Numbered from the stretch's first letter, positions 1 through 8,999 are shown. The stretch: 64,000 nt of DNA from Microbulbifer agarilyticus (GCF_001999945.1 NZ_CP019650.1:2728001-2792000), one strand, 5' to 3'. The notes: generated from the sequence alone by a model not told the origin. Program-made: numbers and translations.

Positions 1-1
1 C

Positions 2-526
2 AACGAATACCGCTTTCAAGGCCTGTTGGGCCAATTAAAGGCGCAGTACCCGGCCCGTTGGGTTGATACCGGGGATGCACGTCGAGACTACTACCACAAC
101 ATGAAGCTGGCCCTGACTTACTGGATGCAGGGCGCAATTCAAAGAGATGGAAAAGACAGCTGGCGATCATTCCGTCAGCGCGTGAGAGAGGGGTTCAATT
201 TTGCCTGTGGCCAAGGTGCTCGGCGCACACTACTGGTGTCCTCTGGTGGCCCAATCGCGGTGATACTCGCCAGTGTATTGGGCCTGGATGACAAGCGTCT
301 TCGGAACCTGACCCTACAGGTAAAGAACACCAGCACCAGCCGACTGCTCTATTCCCGCAGCGATTCGGAGCCTGCCATCAGGACGCTTCCTTCAGCTGGT
401 ACACCACCTGACACACCACCCGGCACGCCACCTGACGTATCACCCGATCGATTCACCCTCGATGGCTTCAATGACGTGGGCCATCTGCTCAGCGTCGAAC
501 AACCACACAATGTCACCTTTGCCTGA
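2..526 (+). CDS. Histidine phosphatase-like protein, 5' truncated by window edge
   Basis: C-terminal 174 residues of a phosphoglycerate-mutase-like (histidine phosphatase) family protein; the start codon and the first catalytic RHG motif would lie left of the window. The recognisable block is LLVSSGGPIAVILASVLGLD, where typical members have a second catalytic His in the S-H-G-G position; Ser is found here, so phosphatase activity is doubtful or altered. A Pro-rich stretch (TPPDTPPGTPPDVSPD) encoded by a 12-bp tandem repeat precedes the end FNDVGHLLSVEQ. The acyl-CoA dehydrogenase gene starts 35 bases downstream on the same strand, so they are probably co-transcribed. Family assignment is from this C-terminal half only. 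Confidence 0.6.
   Translation, partial: NEYRFQGLLGQLKAQYPARWVDTGDARRDYYHNMKLALTYWMQGAIQRDGKDSWRSFRQRVREGFNFACGQGARRTLLVSSGGPIAVILASVLGLDDKRLRNLTLQVKNTSTSRLLYSRSDSEPAIRTLPSAGTPPDTPPGTPPDVSPDRFTLDGFNDVGHLLSVEQPHNVTFA
401..448 (+). repeat. 12-bp tandem repeat, four imperfect units
   Basis: Units ACACCACCTGAC, ACACCACCCGGC, ACGCCACCTGAC and GTATCACCCGAT follow each other without gaps. They encode TPPD-TPPG-TPPD-VSPD near the C-terminus of the histidine-phosphatase-like protein. The unit is a multiple of three, so copy-number change would keep the frame. Confidence 0.85.
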
Positions 527-561
527 TAAGAAAATCGTGGCGATGCTCGATGGAGACTGGA

Positions 562-1812
562 ATGCACACTTTTAGTGAAAAATCTTTACGCCTTCAGGCC
601 GAACTCAGCGCTTTCATGGATGAATACATTTATCCCAATGAGAAAGCCTATGCCGAGCAACTCCATCAGGCAGAGAATCGCTTTGCGCCTCTGCCCCTTA
701 TGGATAGCCTAAAGGAAAAAGCGAAATCCAAAGGTCTGTGGAATTTGTTTGTACCGGAAAGCCACAACCAGCATTGCAATCACGGTGGACTCAATAACTA
801 CGACTATGCACCACTGGCAGAAATGATGGGCCGTGTTACCTGGTCGCCGGAGGTATTTAATTGCAATGCGCCGGACACCGGGAATATGGAAGTATTAATG
901 AACTACGCTTCCGCCGAGCAGCAATCCCAATGGCTCCCACCGCTCCTGAACGGTGAGATTCGCTCTTCTTACGCCATGACCGAACCACAAGTTGCGTCGA
1001 GCGATGCAACGAATATTGAATTACGTATTGAAAAACAAGGCGACAACTGGGTACTGAATGGCCGCAAGTGGTTTATTACCGGGGCCATGTATGAACGGAC
1101 CAAGCTGTTTATCGTCATGGGGAAATCCGACCCGGAAAATCCCAACCGGCACAAGCAGCAAACCCAAGTTCTGGTACCGAAAGATACTCATGGAATCCAG
1201 CTTATTCGTCCACTGACAACTCTTGGTTATGACGACGCCCCCATAGGCCACGCAGAGATTGTCTTCGACAACGTACGTGTACCGCTGAACAATGTGTTGC
1301 TGGGTGAAGGTCGCGGCTTTGAAATTGCCCAGGGCCGACTGGGGCCGGGTCGTATGCATCACTGCATGCGTTTGATCGGCGCTGCGCAGCGGTCCCTGGA
1401 ACTTGCCTGCCAGCGCGCAGCCTCTCGCACAACGTTCGGCCGACCACTCAGCAAACACCAATCTGTGCGCGAGGATATATCCAAAAGCTTTTCCGAAATC
1501 GAAATGGCCCGTCTGCTGGTATTGAAAACCAGCCACAAGATGGATCAGCACGGCGTGCCAGCGAGCGTCGACATGATTGCGGCGACAAAAACCACTGTTC
1601 CACGACTGGTCCAAAATATTATCGATCGCTGTATGCAGATCCATGGCGCCGGAGGCCTGACAGAAGATTACTTTATGGCGGAAGCATTTAACTACGCACG
1701 CTGGTGTCGTCAGGCTGACGGGCCCGATCAGGTTCACCAGATGGCATTGGGTAAAAAAGTTATCGACCGATTTTCTGATGTGCAGGCCCCACAACCGGAG
1801 CAAGTGTCATGA
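562..1812 (+). CDS. Acyl-CoA dehydrogenase, ACAD10/ACAD11 type
   Basis: A 416-residue FAD-dependent acyl-CoA dehydrogenase with the usual N-terminal helical, central beta and C-terminal helical domains. SSYAMTEPQVASSDATN is the flavin/substrate block, and GAGGLTEDYFMAEAFNYARW lies near the end. Where common acyl-CoA dehydrogenases have the catalytic Glu in Y-x-G-T-x-E, this protein has ADGPDQVH, the signature of the ACAD10/ACAD11 branch. I chose ATG 562 over the in-frame ATG 550 because GGAG lies six bases before it. The stop codon overlaps the start of the APH kinase (ATGA), so the two are translationally coupled. In humans the same two domains are fused in one polypeptide, which supports a joint role in 4-hydroxyacyl-CoA breakdown. 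Confidence 0.88.
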   Translation: MHTFSEKSLRLQAELSAFMDEYIYPNEKAYAEQLHQAENRFAPLPLMDSLKEKAKSKGLWNLFVPESHNQHCNHGGLNNYDYAPLAEMMGRVTWSPEVFNCNAPDTGNMEVLMNYASAEQQSQWLPPLLNGEIRSSYAMTEPQVASSDATNIELRIEKQGDNWVLNGRKWFITGAMYERTKLFIVMGKSDPENPNRHKQQTQVLVPKDTHGIQLIRPLTTLGYDDAPIGHAEIVFDNVRVPLNNVLLGEGRGFEIAQGRLGPGRMHHCMRLIGAAQRSLELACQRAASRTTFGRPLSKHQSVREDISKSFSEIEMARLLVLKTSHKMDQHGVPASVDMIAATKTTVPRLVQNIIDRCMQIHGAGGLTEDYFMAEAFNYARWCRQADGPDQVHQMALGKKVIDRFSDVQAPQPEQVS

Positions 1813-2828
1813 ATGCGGCCGCACTGGATCTCAAAACCGATCGTTTGGCAAATTACCTGGAACAACATGTCCCCGGCTTTCAGGGGCCTCTGACCGCCAG
1901 CAAGTTTGCCGGTGGTCAATCAAACCCGACCTTTCTGATCCAGGCCAAAAGCGGCAAATATGTTTTGCGTCGCAAACCACCTGGTACGCTATTGAAGTCC
2001 GCCCACGCTGTCGACCGCGAGTACCGCGTTATGTCTGCTCTGGCAGATACCTGGGTTCCTGTCGCGCGGGTTTATCACCTGTGCGAAGACGAACAAGTTA
2101 TTGGCAGCATGTTTTACCTGATGGAATACATCGACGGCCGCGTGATGTGGGATCCCGGCCTACCAGAACTTGCGCCGAGCCAGCGTGCTGCCATTTATGC
2201 CGAAATGAATCGCGTACTGGCCGCCCTGCACTCCGTGAATATTGATCGGGTCGGCCTCGCGGACTACGGAAAACCCGGCAATTACTTCGAGCGGCAAATA
2301 GGGCGCTGGACCAAACAATATCGGGCAAGCGAAACCGAAACCATTCCAGCCATGGAAGCATTAATGCAGTGGTTGCCAGCCAATCTTCCCGAGGACGACG
2401 GGCAGGTCGCATTGGTCCACGGTGACTTCCGCCTCGATAATATGATGTTTCATCCCACAGAGCCCCGCGTCCTGGCGCTGGTGGACTGGGAGCTTTCCAC
2501 ATTGGGCCATCCATTTGCCGATCTGGCCTATCAATGTATGCAACTGCGCATGGACAGCCGGGGCGTCATGCCCGGACTTGGAGGGCTGGACCGGGCAGAT
2601 CTGGGCATTCCGTCAGAGACAGCGTATGTCCGCGAATACTGTGCAAACCGTGGCATTCACAGTATCCCCAACTGGAATTTTTATCTGGCCTTCAGCTTCT
2701 TCCGATTCGCGGCGATTTTGCAGGGTGTAAAGCGACGCGCTATCGATGGTAATGCCTCCAGCGAGCGCGCTGTGCAGCTAGGGTCGCTGGTGAAGCCCCT
2801 CGCCGATATGGCAATCGAACTGCTCTAG
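1809..2828 (+). CDS. APH-family kinase, ACAD10/11 kinase-domain type
   Basis: A 339-residue phosphotransferase of the aminoglycoside phosphotransferase/choline kinase fold. Visible are the N-terminal GGQSNPTF and YVLRRKP (ATP-binding Lys), the catalytic loop LVHGDFRLDNMMFHP (around residue 200) and the metal-binding ALVDWELSTLGHPFADLAY. These match the kinase half of ACAD10/ACAD11 and of LvaA-like 4-hydroxyacyl-CoA kinases rather than antibiotic-resistance enzymes. The start overlaps the dehydrogenase stop by four bases. Family knowledge says such kinases phosphorylate the 4-hydroxyl of 4-hydroxyacyl-CoA so that a partner dehydrogenase can eliminate phosphate; applying that here is inference from the pairing. 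Confidence 0.87.
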   Translation: MNAAALDLKTDRLANYLEQHVPGFQGPLTASKFAGGQSNPTFLIQAKSGKYVLRRKPPGTLLKSAHAVDREYRVMSALADTWVPVARVYHLCEDEQVIGSMFYLMEYIDGRVMWDPGLPELAPSQRAAIYAEMNRVLAALHSVNIDRVGLADYGKPGNYFERQIGRWTKQYRASETETIPAMEALMQWLPANLPEDDGQVALVHGDFRLDNMMFHPTEPRVLALVDWELSTLGHPFADLAYQCMQLRMDSRGVMPGLGGLDRADLGIPSETAYVREYCANRGIHSIPNWNFYLAFSFFRFAAILQGVKRRAIDGNASSERAVQLGSLVKPLADMAIELL

Positions 2829-2862
2829 TTTTCCCCAACTTACCAAGTGGAACATGTAAAGC

Positions 2863-3798
2863 ATGACAACCTTGAAAGTACACCCCGAGTTAGCACAAAC
2901 CGTCCGTTTTATCCCCACGCTGCCGTTCCACCGCACATGGTTTGTTAAAGCGCTGCAGTCACTGCAGCGTATCTGGCCTTCAGCCAAAGGGGCGGAGGGC
3001 ATCACCATTGAGACCCACCTGCTATCCAATGCGAGTATTCGGGTCTACCAACCCACAAATACACCCGCCCGTGCGGCAGTGCTATGGATGCATGGTGGTG
3101 GGTTAGTTTCCGGACGGGCGGCTCAAGACGATGCATTATGCTCGGCTTATGCGAGGGAACTGGGGCTGGTCGTCGTCTCGGTGGACTATCGCCTTGCGCC
3201 AGCTCAACCATTTCCTGCGGCACTGAATGATTGTCATGAAGCCTGGCAATGGCTGCTTGCCTCTGCCGATCGCCTGGGTATCGACCCTGCGCGTATTGCG
3301 CTATCCGGGCAAAGTGCCGGCGGAGGGCTGGCCGCTAGCCTGGCCCAAAGATTAACCGATGAGAAAGGAGCCACGCCTGCGTGCGTTGCACTGTTTTGTC
3401 CGATGCTGGACGACCGCACTTCCACGAAATTCGAGCTTGACCAGCTAAACCACAAAATCTGGAATAACCGCAGTAATCGCGCCTGCTGGTCGGCATACCT
3501 GCAGCACCCTGCTGGAGGTAATCAGACAGCTCTTTACGCGGTACCCGCAAGGCGGGAAGACCTGTCAGACTTGCCACCAACCTGGATTGGTATTGGGGAT
3601 ATCGATCTGTTTTACCAGGAGTGCCTGACCTACGCGCAGCGGCTCAGCCAAGCCAATGTAGATAGCACGCTGTATGTCGTATCCGGGGCGCCACACGCCT
3701 TTGAAACCATTGCGCCTCGTGCAGAGGTGACGCGAAAACTCTTTGCGGCAAACTTTCGGTTTCTCCAGCAATCGTTACAGCTGCCGGTTACAGAGTAA
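2863..3798 (+). CDS. Alpha/beta hydrolase, HSL/GDXG esterase family
   Basis: A 311-residue esterase or lipase of the hormone-sensitive-lipase family. The oxyanion motif HGGG is at residues 77-80, the nucleophile elbow GQSAGG puts Ser at 151, followed by the acid region GDIDLFYQEC and the catalytic His in GAPHAF near residue 281. No signal peptide is evident, so it is probably cytoplasmic. It lies 34 bases after the APH kinase on the same strand and probably belongs to the same transcript. It might release acids from esters or open lactones feeding the pathway, but its substrate cannot be read from sequence. The ribosome-binding site is weak. Confidence 0.85.
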   Translation: MTTLKVHPELAQTVRFIPTLPFHRTWFVKALQSLQRIWPSAKGAEGITIETHLLSNASIRVYQPTNTPARAAVLWMHGGGLVSGRAAQDDALCSAYARELGLVVVSVDYRLAPAQPFPAALNDCHEAWQWLLASADRLGIDPARIALSGQSAGGGLAASLAQRLTDEKGATPACVALFCPMLDDRTSTKFELDQLNHKIWNNRSNRACWSAYLQHPAGGNQTALYAVPARREDLSDLPPTWIGIGDIDLFYQECLTYAQRLSQANVDSTLYVVSGAPHAFETIAPRAEVTRKLFAANFRFLQQSLQLPVTE

Positions 3799-3822
3799 AA
3801 GGATCACCGGCTACTATAAGCC

Positions 3823-4803
3823 TCACACCGTCATCATCGATGTCAGCCGATGATTAATCGTCGCTTGCGCCTCCGACATCATGCGCTCAATCAATACCTG
3901 GCAGGTGGGGATATCATGAATCAATCCCATTACCATGCCTACGGTCCAGATTCCGTCATTGATATCGCCGCCTTCGATGCAGCGCTCGCGTCCGCGCTCA
4001 CCAGAAACCAGAGGGCGCAAGTCGGTAAAATCCGTTTCCCCCGGCTTCGCCTCAATACTCAGTACTTCCTGCGAAATCGGGTTACTGAATACTCGGCAGG
4101 TATTGTTTAACGAGCGAAACATCAGCGTCGTCTGTCGCTCATCAGCCTCTACCATCGCCTGCTTCATATTTTCGTGCACAGGCGCCTCTTGCGTGGCCAC
4201 AAACCGGCTGCCCATATTCACCCCCTCAGCGCCCAGAGCGAGCGCTGCAGCCAGTTGCGAGCCGGTACCAATTCCACCCGAGGCAACCATCGGTATCGTC
4301 AATTTGGCGTAGGCCGCGGGGAGTAAAACGAGATTGGTAACGTCATCCTCACCTGGGTGACCGGCACATTCAAAGCCATCGACACTCACCGCATCGCAGC
4401 CAACTTTCTCTGCCTTAATGGCATGACGAACGGAGGTGCACTTGTGAATCACCTTGATTCCCGCCGCCTTGAAGGCCGGCATAAACGGTTCCGGGCTTCG
4501 ACCGGCAGTTTCCACAATCTTCACACCGCCATCGATAATCGCCTGTGCATACTCAGCATAGGGCGGCGAGTTGATCGCCGGCAAGATGGTGAGATTCACA
4601 CCAAAGGGTTTGTCCGTCATCGAGCGGCAGCGGGCTATTTCCTCCAGTAACGCCTCCGGGGAGGGCTGGGTCAGGGCGGTCAGCATACCAAGCCCACCCG
4701 CATTGGAAACAGCAGAGGCCAGCTCGGCACGCCCTACCCACATCATGCCGCCCTGGATAATCGGGTACTGAATAGCAAACAGCTCGGTAATTCTCGTTTT
4801 CAT
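3823..4803 (-). CDS. Nitronate monooxygenase / NPD family FMN enzyme
   Basis: FMN-dependent TIM-barrel enzyme of the 2-nitropropane dioxygenase family, 326 residues from the MKTRITELF start. Motifs are YPIIQGGMMWVG at the N-terminus, GFECAGHPGEDD with the active-site His of the nitronate monooxygenases, and the phosphate-binding ASGGIGTGSQLAAALALGAEG. In-frame ATGs at 4818 and 4836 are possible, but family members begin at or near MKTRI. Last gene of the minus-strand beta-oxidation cluster. Such NPD-like genes often sit in acyl-CoA degradation clusters with no proven role; some members are enoyl reductases. The true substrate is unknown. Confidence 0.87.
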   Translation of the reverse strand: MKTRITELFAIQYPIIQGGMMWVGRAELASAVSNAGGLGMLTALTQPSPEALLEEIARCRSMTDKPFGVNLTILPAINSPPYAEYAQAIIDGGVKIVETAGRSPEPFMPAFKAAGIKVIHKCTSVRHAIKAEKVGCDAVSVDGFECAGHPGEDDVTNLVLLPAAYAKLTIPMVASGGIGTGSQLAAALALGAEGVNMGSRFVATQEAPVHENMKQAMVEADERQTTLMFRSLNNTCRVFSNPISQEVLSIEAKPGETDFTDLRPLVSGERGRERCIEGGDINDGIWTVGMVMGLIHDIPTCQVLIERMMSEAQATINHRLTSMMTV

Positions 4804-4854
4804 CACTGCGGTTTCCATATTCTGGATTAATGACACCGGCCATCGCCAAACGTA

Positions 4855-5646
4855 TTACCTACCCTGAAACTTTGCCGCCCTCTTTTCGAGGAATGCCTGA
4901 GCCCCTTCTTTAAAGTCTTCACTGCGATAATGGATGTTCTGGATTTGCGCTTCGCGCTCCATGGTCTGCGCGAGGGTTGCGGTGCTCGCCTCGCGCAATA
5001 ATTGCTTGCTGTATTGCAGAGTCAACGGCGCCAAATCTGTCAGTGAACGCGCCCAGCCCAGCGCTTCTTCCTGCAGGTGCTGCGCGTCCACTACACAGTT
5101 GGCGACCCCGTAGTGCACACATTGCTCTGCAGACAGGCGCTGGGAGAAAGCAATCATTTCGAAGGCCTTCTTGTTTCCGAGGTTTCTGGAAAGGAACCAA
5201 TGTGTTCCCCCATCCGGAATCAAGCTGATCGCACCAAAAGCGGAATACAAAAACGCGTCCTCCGCCATTACCATCAGGTCACAGGCCATGGCGATGGCAG
5301 CACCAATACCGGCAGCCGCACCATTGATCGCACTCATAAAGGGTTTGGGGGACTCTGTAATCGCCTGAATTATCGGGTGATATTCAGTGCGTAACTGGTG
5401 CGTGATAAAGCCATCTTTGTCAGAATCTGGATACGCCTCGACGAGGTCAGCCCCTGCGCAGAATCCTTTTCCTGCTCCGGTGAGCAGTACCACCCTTACA
5501 TTGTTATCGTTATTTGCTTCACGTATCGCCGCGTAGAGTTCTGCACGCATCTGTGCTGTGAGCGCGTTGCGCGCCTGAGGGCGATTCAGAGTAATAATCG
5601 CCACCTGTTCATCCGTGCGATAACTGACCGTTTCATAATCACTCAT
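4855..5646 (-). CDS. Enoyl-CoA hydratase/isomerase family protein
   Basis: A 263-residue crotonase-fold protein. The oxyanion-hole segments AGKGFCAGADL and NGAAAGIGAAIAMACD are present. The region holding the second catalytic Glu in canonical hydratases reads SLIPDGGTHWFL, with Asp in place of Glu, as in PaaG-like isomerases and several less typical hydratases. It could therefore hydrate enoyl-CoA or shift a double bond. It lies between the racemase and nitronate monooxygenase genes, 48 and 51 bases away, consistent with one operon. Confidence 0.88.
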   Translation of the reverse strand: MSDYETVSYRTDEQVAIITLNRPQARNALTAQMRAELYAAIREANNDNNVRVVLLTGAGKGFCAGADLVEAYPDSDKDGFITHQLRTEYHPIIQAITESPKPFMSAINGAAAGIGAAIAMACDLMVMAEDAFLYSAFGAISLIPDGGTHWFLSRNLGNKKAFEMIAFSQRLSAEQCVHYGVANCVVDAQHLQEEALGWARSLTDLAPLTLQYSKQLLREASTATLAQTMEREAQIQNIHYRSEDFKEGAQAFLEKRAAKFQGR

Positions 5647-5694
5647 TGCTACCTACCCCACCTGCTTATTGTTGTTGTATTGAGAGGCCGGTTT

Positions 5695-6834
5695 TCAGGT
5701 ACAAATACCTGCAGCCCTCAACGTCGAGATTTGTTCCGCACTGTAGCCAAGTGTCGCCAGCACTTCCTCCGTATCCTCGCCCGGGCGGCGCTGCCCATGC
5801 TGGACTACCGATGGTGTTCTGCTGAAGCGTGGCGCGGGTGCAGGCTGCTTGAAGCCATCGACCTCCACATAGGCATCTCTCACCTGATTGTGTGGATGTG
5901 TCGGTGCCTCCTCCAGTGTCAAAACCGGCGCAAAGCAGGCATCCGTCCCCTCCAGGAGTTCACACCATTCACGTTGGGTCTTGCTGCGAAACACCTCTGA
6001 GAAAGCCGCTGCAGAGTCATTCCAGCTGGCCAGTTCATACTGGGTGTCGGCGCTGTAGATATCTGGGTCGAGTCCTGCACGGTGCACGAGCTCGGCATAA
6101 AACTGAGGTTCAATGGCGCCGAGAGCGATGTAACGCCCATCACTGGTTTCATAGGTATCGTAAAAGAAAGCACCACCATCCAGTAGGTTGACGCCTCGTT
6201 CACTAGGGTCCCAGGACCCGGCAGCAGAAAAACTGTGACACATCCACATTAGATTGGCGGTACCATCGACCATTGCAGCATCGACCACCTGCCCCTTACC
6301 GGACTGTTTCGCTTCAAGTAATGCGCCCAGAACGCCGGCTACTAAAAACATGCTGCCACCGCCAAAATCACCCACCAGATTCAGTGGAACCACCGGCTTT
6401 TCGCCGGGGCGACCAATCGCGTACAGGGCTCCAGTCAGCGCTATGTAGTTCAGGTCATGACCAGCAGTCTGCGACAGTGGGCCCGTTTGCCCCCAACCGG
6501 TCATACGGCCATATACCAACGCGGAATTTCTTTCTGCACAGTCTTCTGGGCCCAACCCGAGCTTTTCGGCCACCCCCGGCCTGAATCCCTCTAGCAAAAC
6601 ATCTGCGCGCTCGACCAATCGCAACAGGGCTTCACGTCCCTCCTCACTTTTCAGGTTGAGGATGATCGATTTCTTGCCGCGTGCGCTCATGTCATGGGAG
6701 TAAATGGGATCGCGCTGCGGCCCGCGCTCTACCCGAATAACCTCGGCCCCCATATCAGCCAGTAACATGGCCGCCATCGGGCAAGGCCCCATACCAGCCA
6801 ATTCGATAACGGTATATCCGCTCAATACACCCAT
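5695..6834 (-). CDS. Alpha-methylacyl-CoA racemase (CaiB/BaiF family)
   Basis: A 379-residue family III CoA-transferase-fold protein. From ATG 6834 (MGVLSGYTVIEL) the segment GHDLNY places His at 126 and LVGDFGGGS places Asp at 156. These are the residue numbers of the catalytic pair in Mycobacterium tuberculosis alpha-methylacyl-CoA racemase, supporting both function and start. An upstream in-frame start at 6861 would add nine unlikely residues. The enzyme interconverts 2R- and 2S-methylacyl-CoA so that branched (isoprenoid or sterol side-chain) acids can enter beta-oxidation. Gap of 99 bases to the upstream SDR gene. Confidence 0.88.
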   Translation of the reverse strand: MGVLSGYTVIELAGMGPCPMAAMLLADMGAEVIRVERGPQRDPIYSHDMSARGKKSIILNLKSEEGREALLRLVERADVLLEGFRPGVAEKLGLGPEDCAERNSALVYGRMTGWGQTGPLSQTAGHDLNYIALTGALYAIGRPGEKPVVPLNLVGDFGGGSMFLVAGVLGALLEAKQSGKGQVVDAAMVDGTANLMWMCHSFSAAGSWDPSERGVNLLDGGAFFYDTYETSDGRYIALGAIEPQFYAELVHRAGLDPDIYSADTQYELASWNDSAAAFSEVFRSKTQREWCELLEGTDACFAPVLTLEEAPTHPHNQVRDAYVEVDGFKQPAPAPRFSRTPSVVQHGQRRPGEDTEEVLATLGYSAEQISTLRAAGICT

Positions 6835-6933
6835 AACCCTACAACTCCGCCGGGAATCCAAAGTGAATGAAATAATGGCAAGAGGCCTGGCCGAGCGACA
6901 ATTGCGCCTGTCGCAAAGACATTGCTTTAGCCG

Positions 6934-7716
6934 CTATTTAGGCTGCATGCGTACCGCCGCATCCATCCGAATACATTCACCGTTGATGTAATCGTTATCC
7001 ACGATGTGTGCAGAGAGTTTGGCTATTTCACTGGTTTTACCCAAGCGCTGTGGATATACGGTAGAGGCCTCGAGCGCTTTGTAATACGACTCTTCAATCG
7101 TCTCGAACAAAGGGGTATGAATCAGCCCGGGCACAATGGTATTCACTCGAATACCGTAAGGGGCCAGTTCCCGAGCCATGGGCAAAGTCATACCAACAAT
7201 GGCACCCTTGGTGGCACTGTAAGCGACTTGACCGATCTGCCCCTCATAGGCAGCCACAGAAGCCGTGTTGATAATCACACCCCGTGCGCCGTCTGAATTT
7301 ACCGGCTCATTCTCCGCCATCTTTTCGGCTGCGAGACGAGCCACATTGAATGTGCCCACTTGATTGACCATCACCACCTTCATATACAGTGCGATGGGAT
7401 GCGGCCCCTTTTTACCAAACGTCTTGCAGGCCGGACCAATACCCGCGTAGTTATTCACAATGTGCAACGCACCAAAGCGCTCAACCACGGCATCGATCGC
7501 ACCCTGCACCGAGGATTCATCGGTCACATCGACCTTGAAGAAGGCGATCCTGTCACCCACTTCCGCGCCCAATTCATCGACCAGAGCACTGCCCGCCTCT
7601 TCATTCACATCAAAAATCGCCACGTTGGCACCGTCTGCGGCATAACGCTCTACGGTTGCGGCTCCCAGACCAGAAGCGCCCCCCGTGACGATTGCGGTTT
7701 TCCCCTGAATATCCAT
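6934..7716 (-). CDS. SDR 3-hydroxyacyl-CoA dehydrogenase, HSD17B10-like
   Basis: A 260-residue classical short-chain dehydrogenase. The cofactor motif TGGASGLG and FDVNEEAG (NAD-preferring acidic residue) are at the N-terminus; NNYAGIG and the catalytic NTASVAAYEG ... YSATKG (Ser-Tyr-Lys) follow. The pattern matches type-2 3-hydroxyacyl-CoA dehydrogenases that accept 2-methyl-3-hydroxyacyl-CoA, fitting the adjacent racemase. Of the two adjacent ATGs, 7716 is six bases from AGGAG while 7719 is only three, so I chose 7716. Confidence 0.87.
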   Translation of the reverse strand: MDIQGKTAIVTGGASGLGAATVERYAADGANVAIFDVNEEAGSALVDELGAEVGDRIAFFKVDVTDESSVQGAIDAVVERFGALHIVNNYAGIGPACKTFGKKGPHPIALYMKVVMVNQVGTFNVARLAAEKMAENEPVNSDGARGVIINTASVAAYEGQIGQVAYSATKGAIVGMTLPMARELAPYGIRVNTIVPGLIHTPLFETIEESYYKALEASTVYPQRLGKTSEIAKLSAHIVDNDYINGECIRMDAAVRMQPK

Positions 7717-7777
7717 CATCTGCTCCTCTTGTTAAGTGCAGTTCGGTACCTCAAGCTAAAAAAGCCGCAGTAAAAAG

Positions 7778-8956
7778 TTACGGCATGTCTCGATCAATAA
7801 ACGGGACCGCCTCATTCCTGTAGAGATCGCGCCCAATAATCAATTTCATTACCTCTGAGGTACCGGCATAGATTCGGGTCACCCTGGCGTCGGTATACAG
7901 GCGCGAAATCGGGTATTCATCCATATAGCCGGCCCCGCCGTGCAGCTGAACGCCCTCATCGACCACCTTGCAGAGTAACTCGGTGGTTAATAGCTTGGCC
8001 TTGGCCGCATCTTCTGCGGTCAACTGGCCCTGCCTATGGACATTTACGCAGTGGTCTACATAGACCTGCTGCATATCAAGCTCGGCACGCAAGTCAGCGA
8101 GTTTGAACTGGGTGTTCTGGAAGTCACCCAGGCTGCGCTTGAACAACTTGCGATCACGCGTGAATTCCAGGGTTACATCAAAGGCTTTCTGGGCCATTGC
8201 GAGACTGCCCACCGCCGCAATCAAACGCTCCTCTGCGAGGCCTTCCATCAGATAAATAAATCCACTGGATGAATCCCCCAAAACGTTTTCCTTCGGAACA
8301 ATAACGTTTTCAAAAAACAGTTCCGCGGTGTCCTGAGCTTTTTGTCCCATCTTTTTAAGCATGGCGCCTCGATGGAACCCCTCCGCGCCGCGCTCGACCA
8401 GAAACAGACCGATCTTGCGCGGATCATTGGTCGGATCCGTTTTCGCCGCAACGATCACCAGATCCGCATTGATTCCATTGGAGATATAGGTCTTGTTGCC
8501 GTTAAGCAGGAAATGGTCTCCATGATCGATGGCTGTCGCACGCATGCCAGCGAGGTCACTGCCCGCATCTGGCTCGGTCATGGCGATTGCCAGAATAGTT
8601 TCGCCACTAACACACTTTGGCAAGAATCGTTTTTGCTGCTCTTCGCTTCCAAAACGTGTCAGGTAAGGACCAATTAGCCGGCTGTGCAGGGTACTTCCCC
8701 AGTCCCCGGTGAGCGCGTACTGGTTCTCCTCAAGTATGATTTGTTCGAACCGAAAGTCATCGTCTCCGAGGCCGCCAAAGACCTCATCAGGCCAGACCAT
8801 CAGGAAGCCCTGTTCGCCAGCCTTGCGAAAAGCCTCGCGATCCACGATGCCTTGCTCTCGCCACGTTTCCATATTCGGGACAATTTCCTGCTGCAAAAAC
8901 TTGCGATAGGCGTCCCGGAACATCATTTGTTCTGCGGTGAAGTCACGTTTCAGCAT
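7778..8956 (-). CDS. Acyl-CoA dehydrogenase
   Basis: A 392-residue acyl-CoA dehydrogenase that introduces the alpha-beta double bond into acyl-CoA with FAD. AIAMTEPDAGSDLAG is the flavin/substrate signature, and QLHGGAGYMDEYPISRLYTD followed by IYAGTSEV carries the catalytic Glu in the normal Y-x-G-T-x-E position, unlike the plus-strand ACAD10/11-type gene. It lies 43 bases downstream of the FadB-like gene on the minus strand, so it is part of the same operon. Chain-length or branch preference cannot be read. Confidence 0.92.
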   Translation of the reverse strand: MLKRDFTAEQMMFRDAYRKFLQQEIVPNMETWREQGIVDREAFRKAGEQGFLMVWPDEVFGGLGDDDFRFEQIILEENQYALTGDWGSTLHSRLIGPYLTRFGSEEQQKRFLPKCVSGETILAIAMTEPDAGSDLAGMRATAIDHGDHFLLNGNKTYISNGINADLVIVAAKTDPTNDPRKIGLFLVERGAEGFHRGAMLKKMGQKAQDTAELFFENVIVPKENVLGDSSSGFIYLMEGLAEERLIAAVGSLAMAQKAFDVTLEFTRDRKLFKRSLGDFQNTQFKLADLRAELDMQQVYVDHCVNVHRQGQLTAEDAAKAKLLTTELLCKVVDEGVQLHGGAGYMDEYPISRLYTDARVTRIYAGTSEVMKLIIGRDLYRNEAVPFIDRDMP

Positions 8957-8999
8957 TTCGGCATAACTCCTTTGAATCAGTTCAGTAAATCAAATCGTG

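Noticed and set aside
1021..1803. 260-codon open frame antisense to the ACAD10/11-type gene
   Set aside because: Runs opposite a clear acyl-CoA dehydrogenase, shows no domain and has no ribosome-binding site; a shadow of GC-rich codons.
1809..2828. Aminoglycoside resistance gene
   Set aside because: The kinase shares the APH fold, but its motifs and coupling with an ACAD10/11-type dehydrogenase indicate lipid metabolism.
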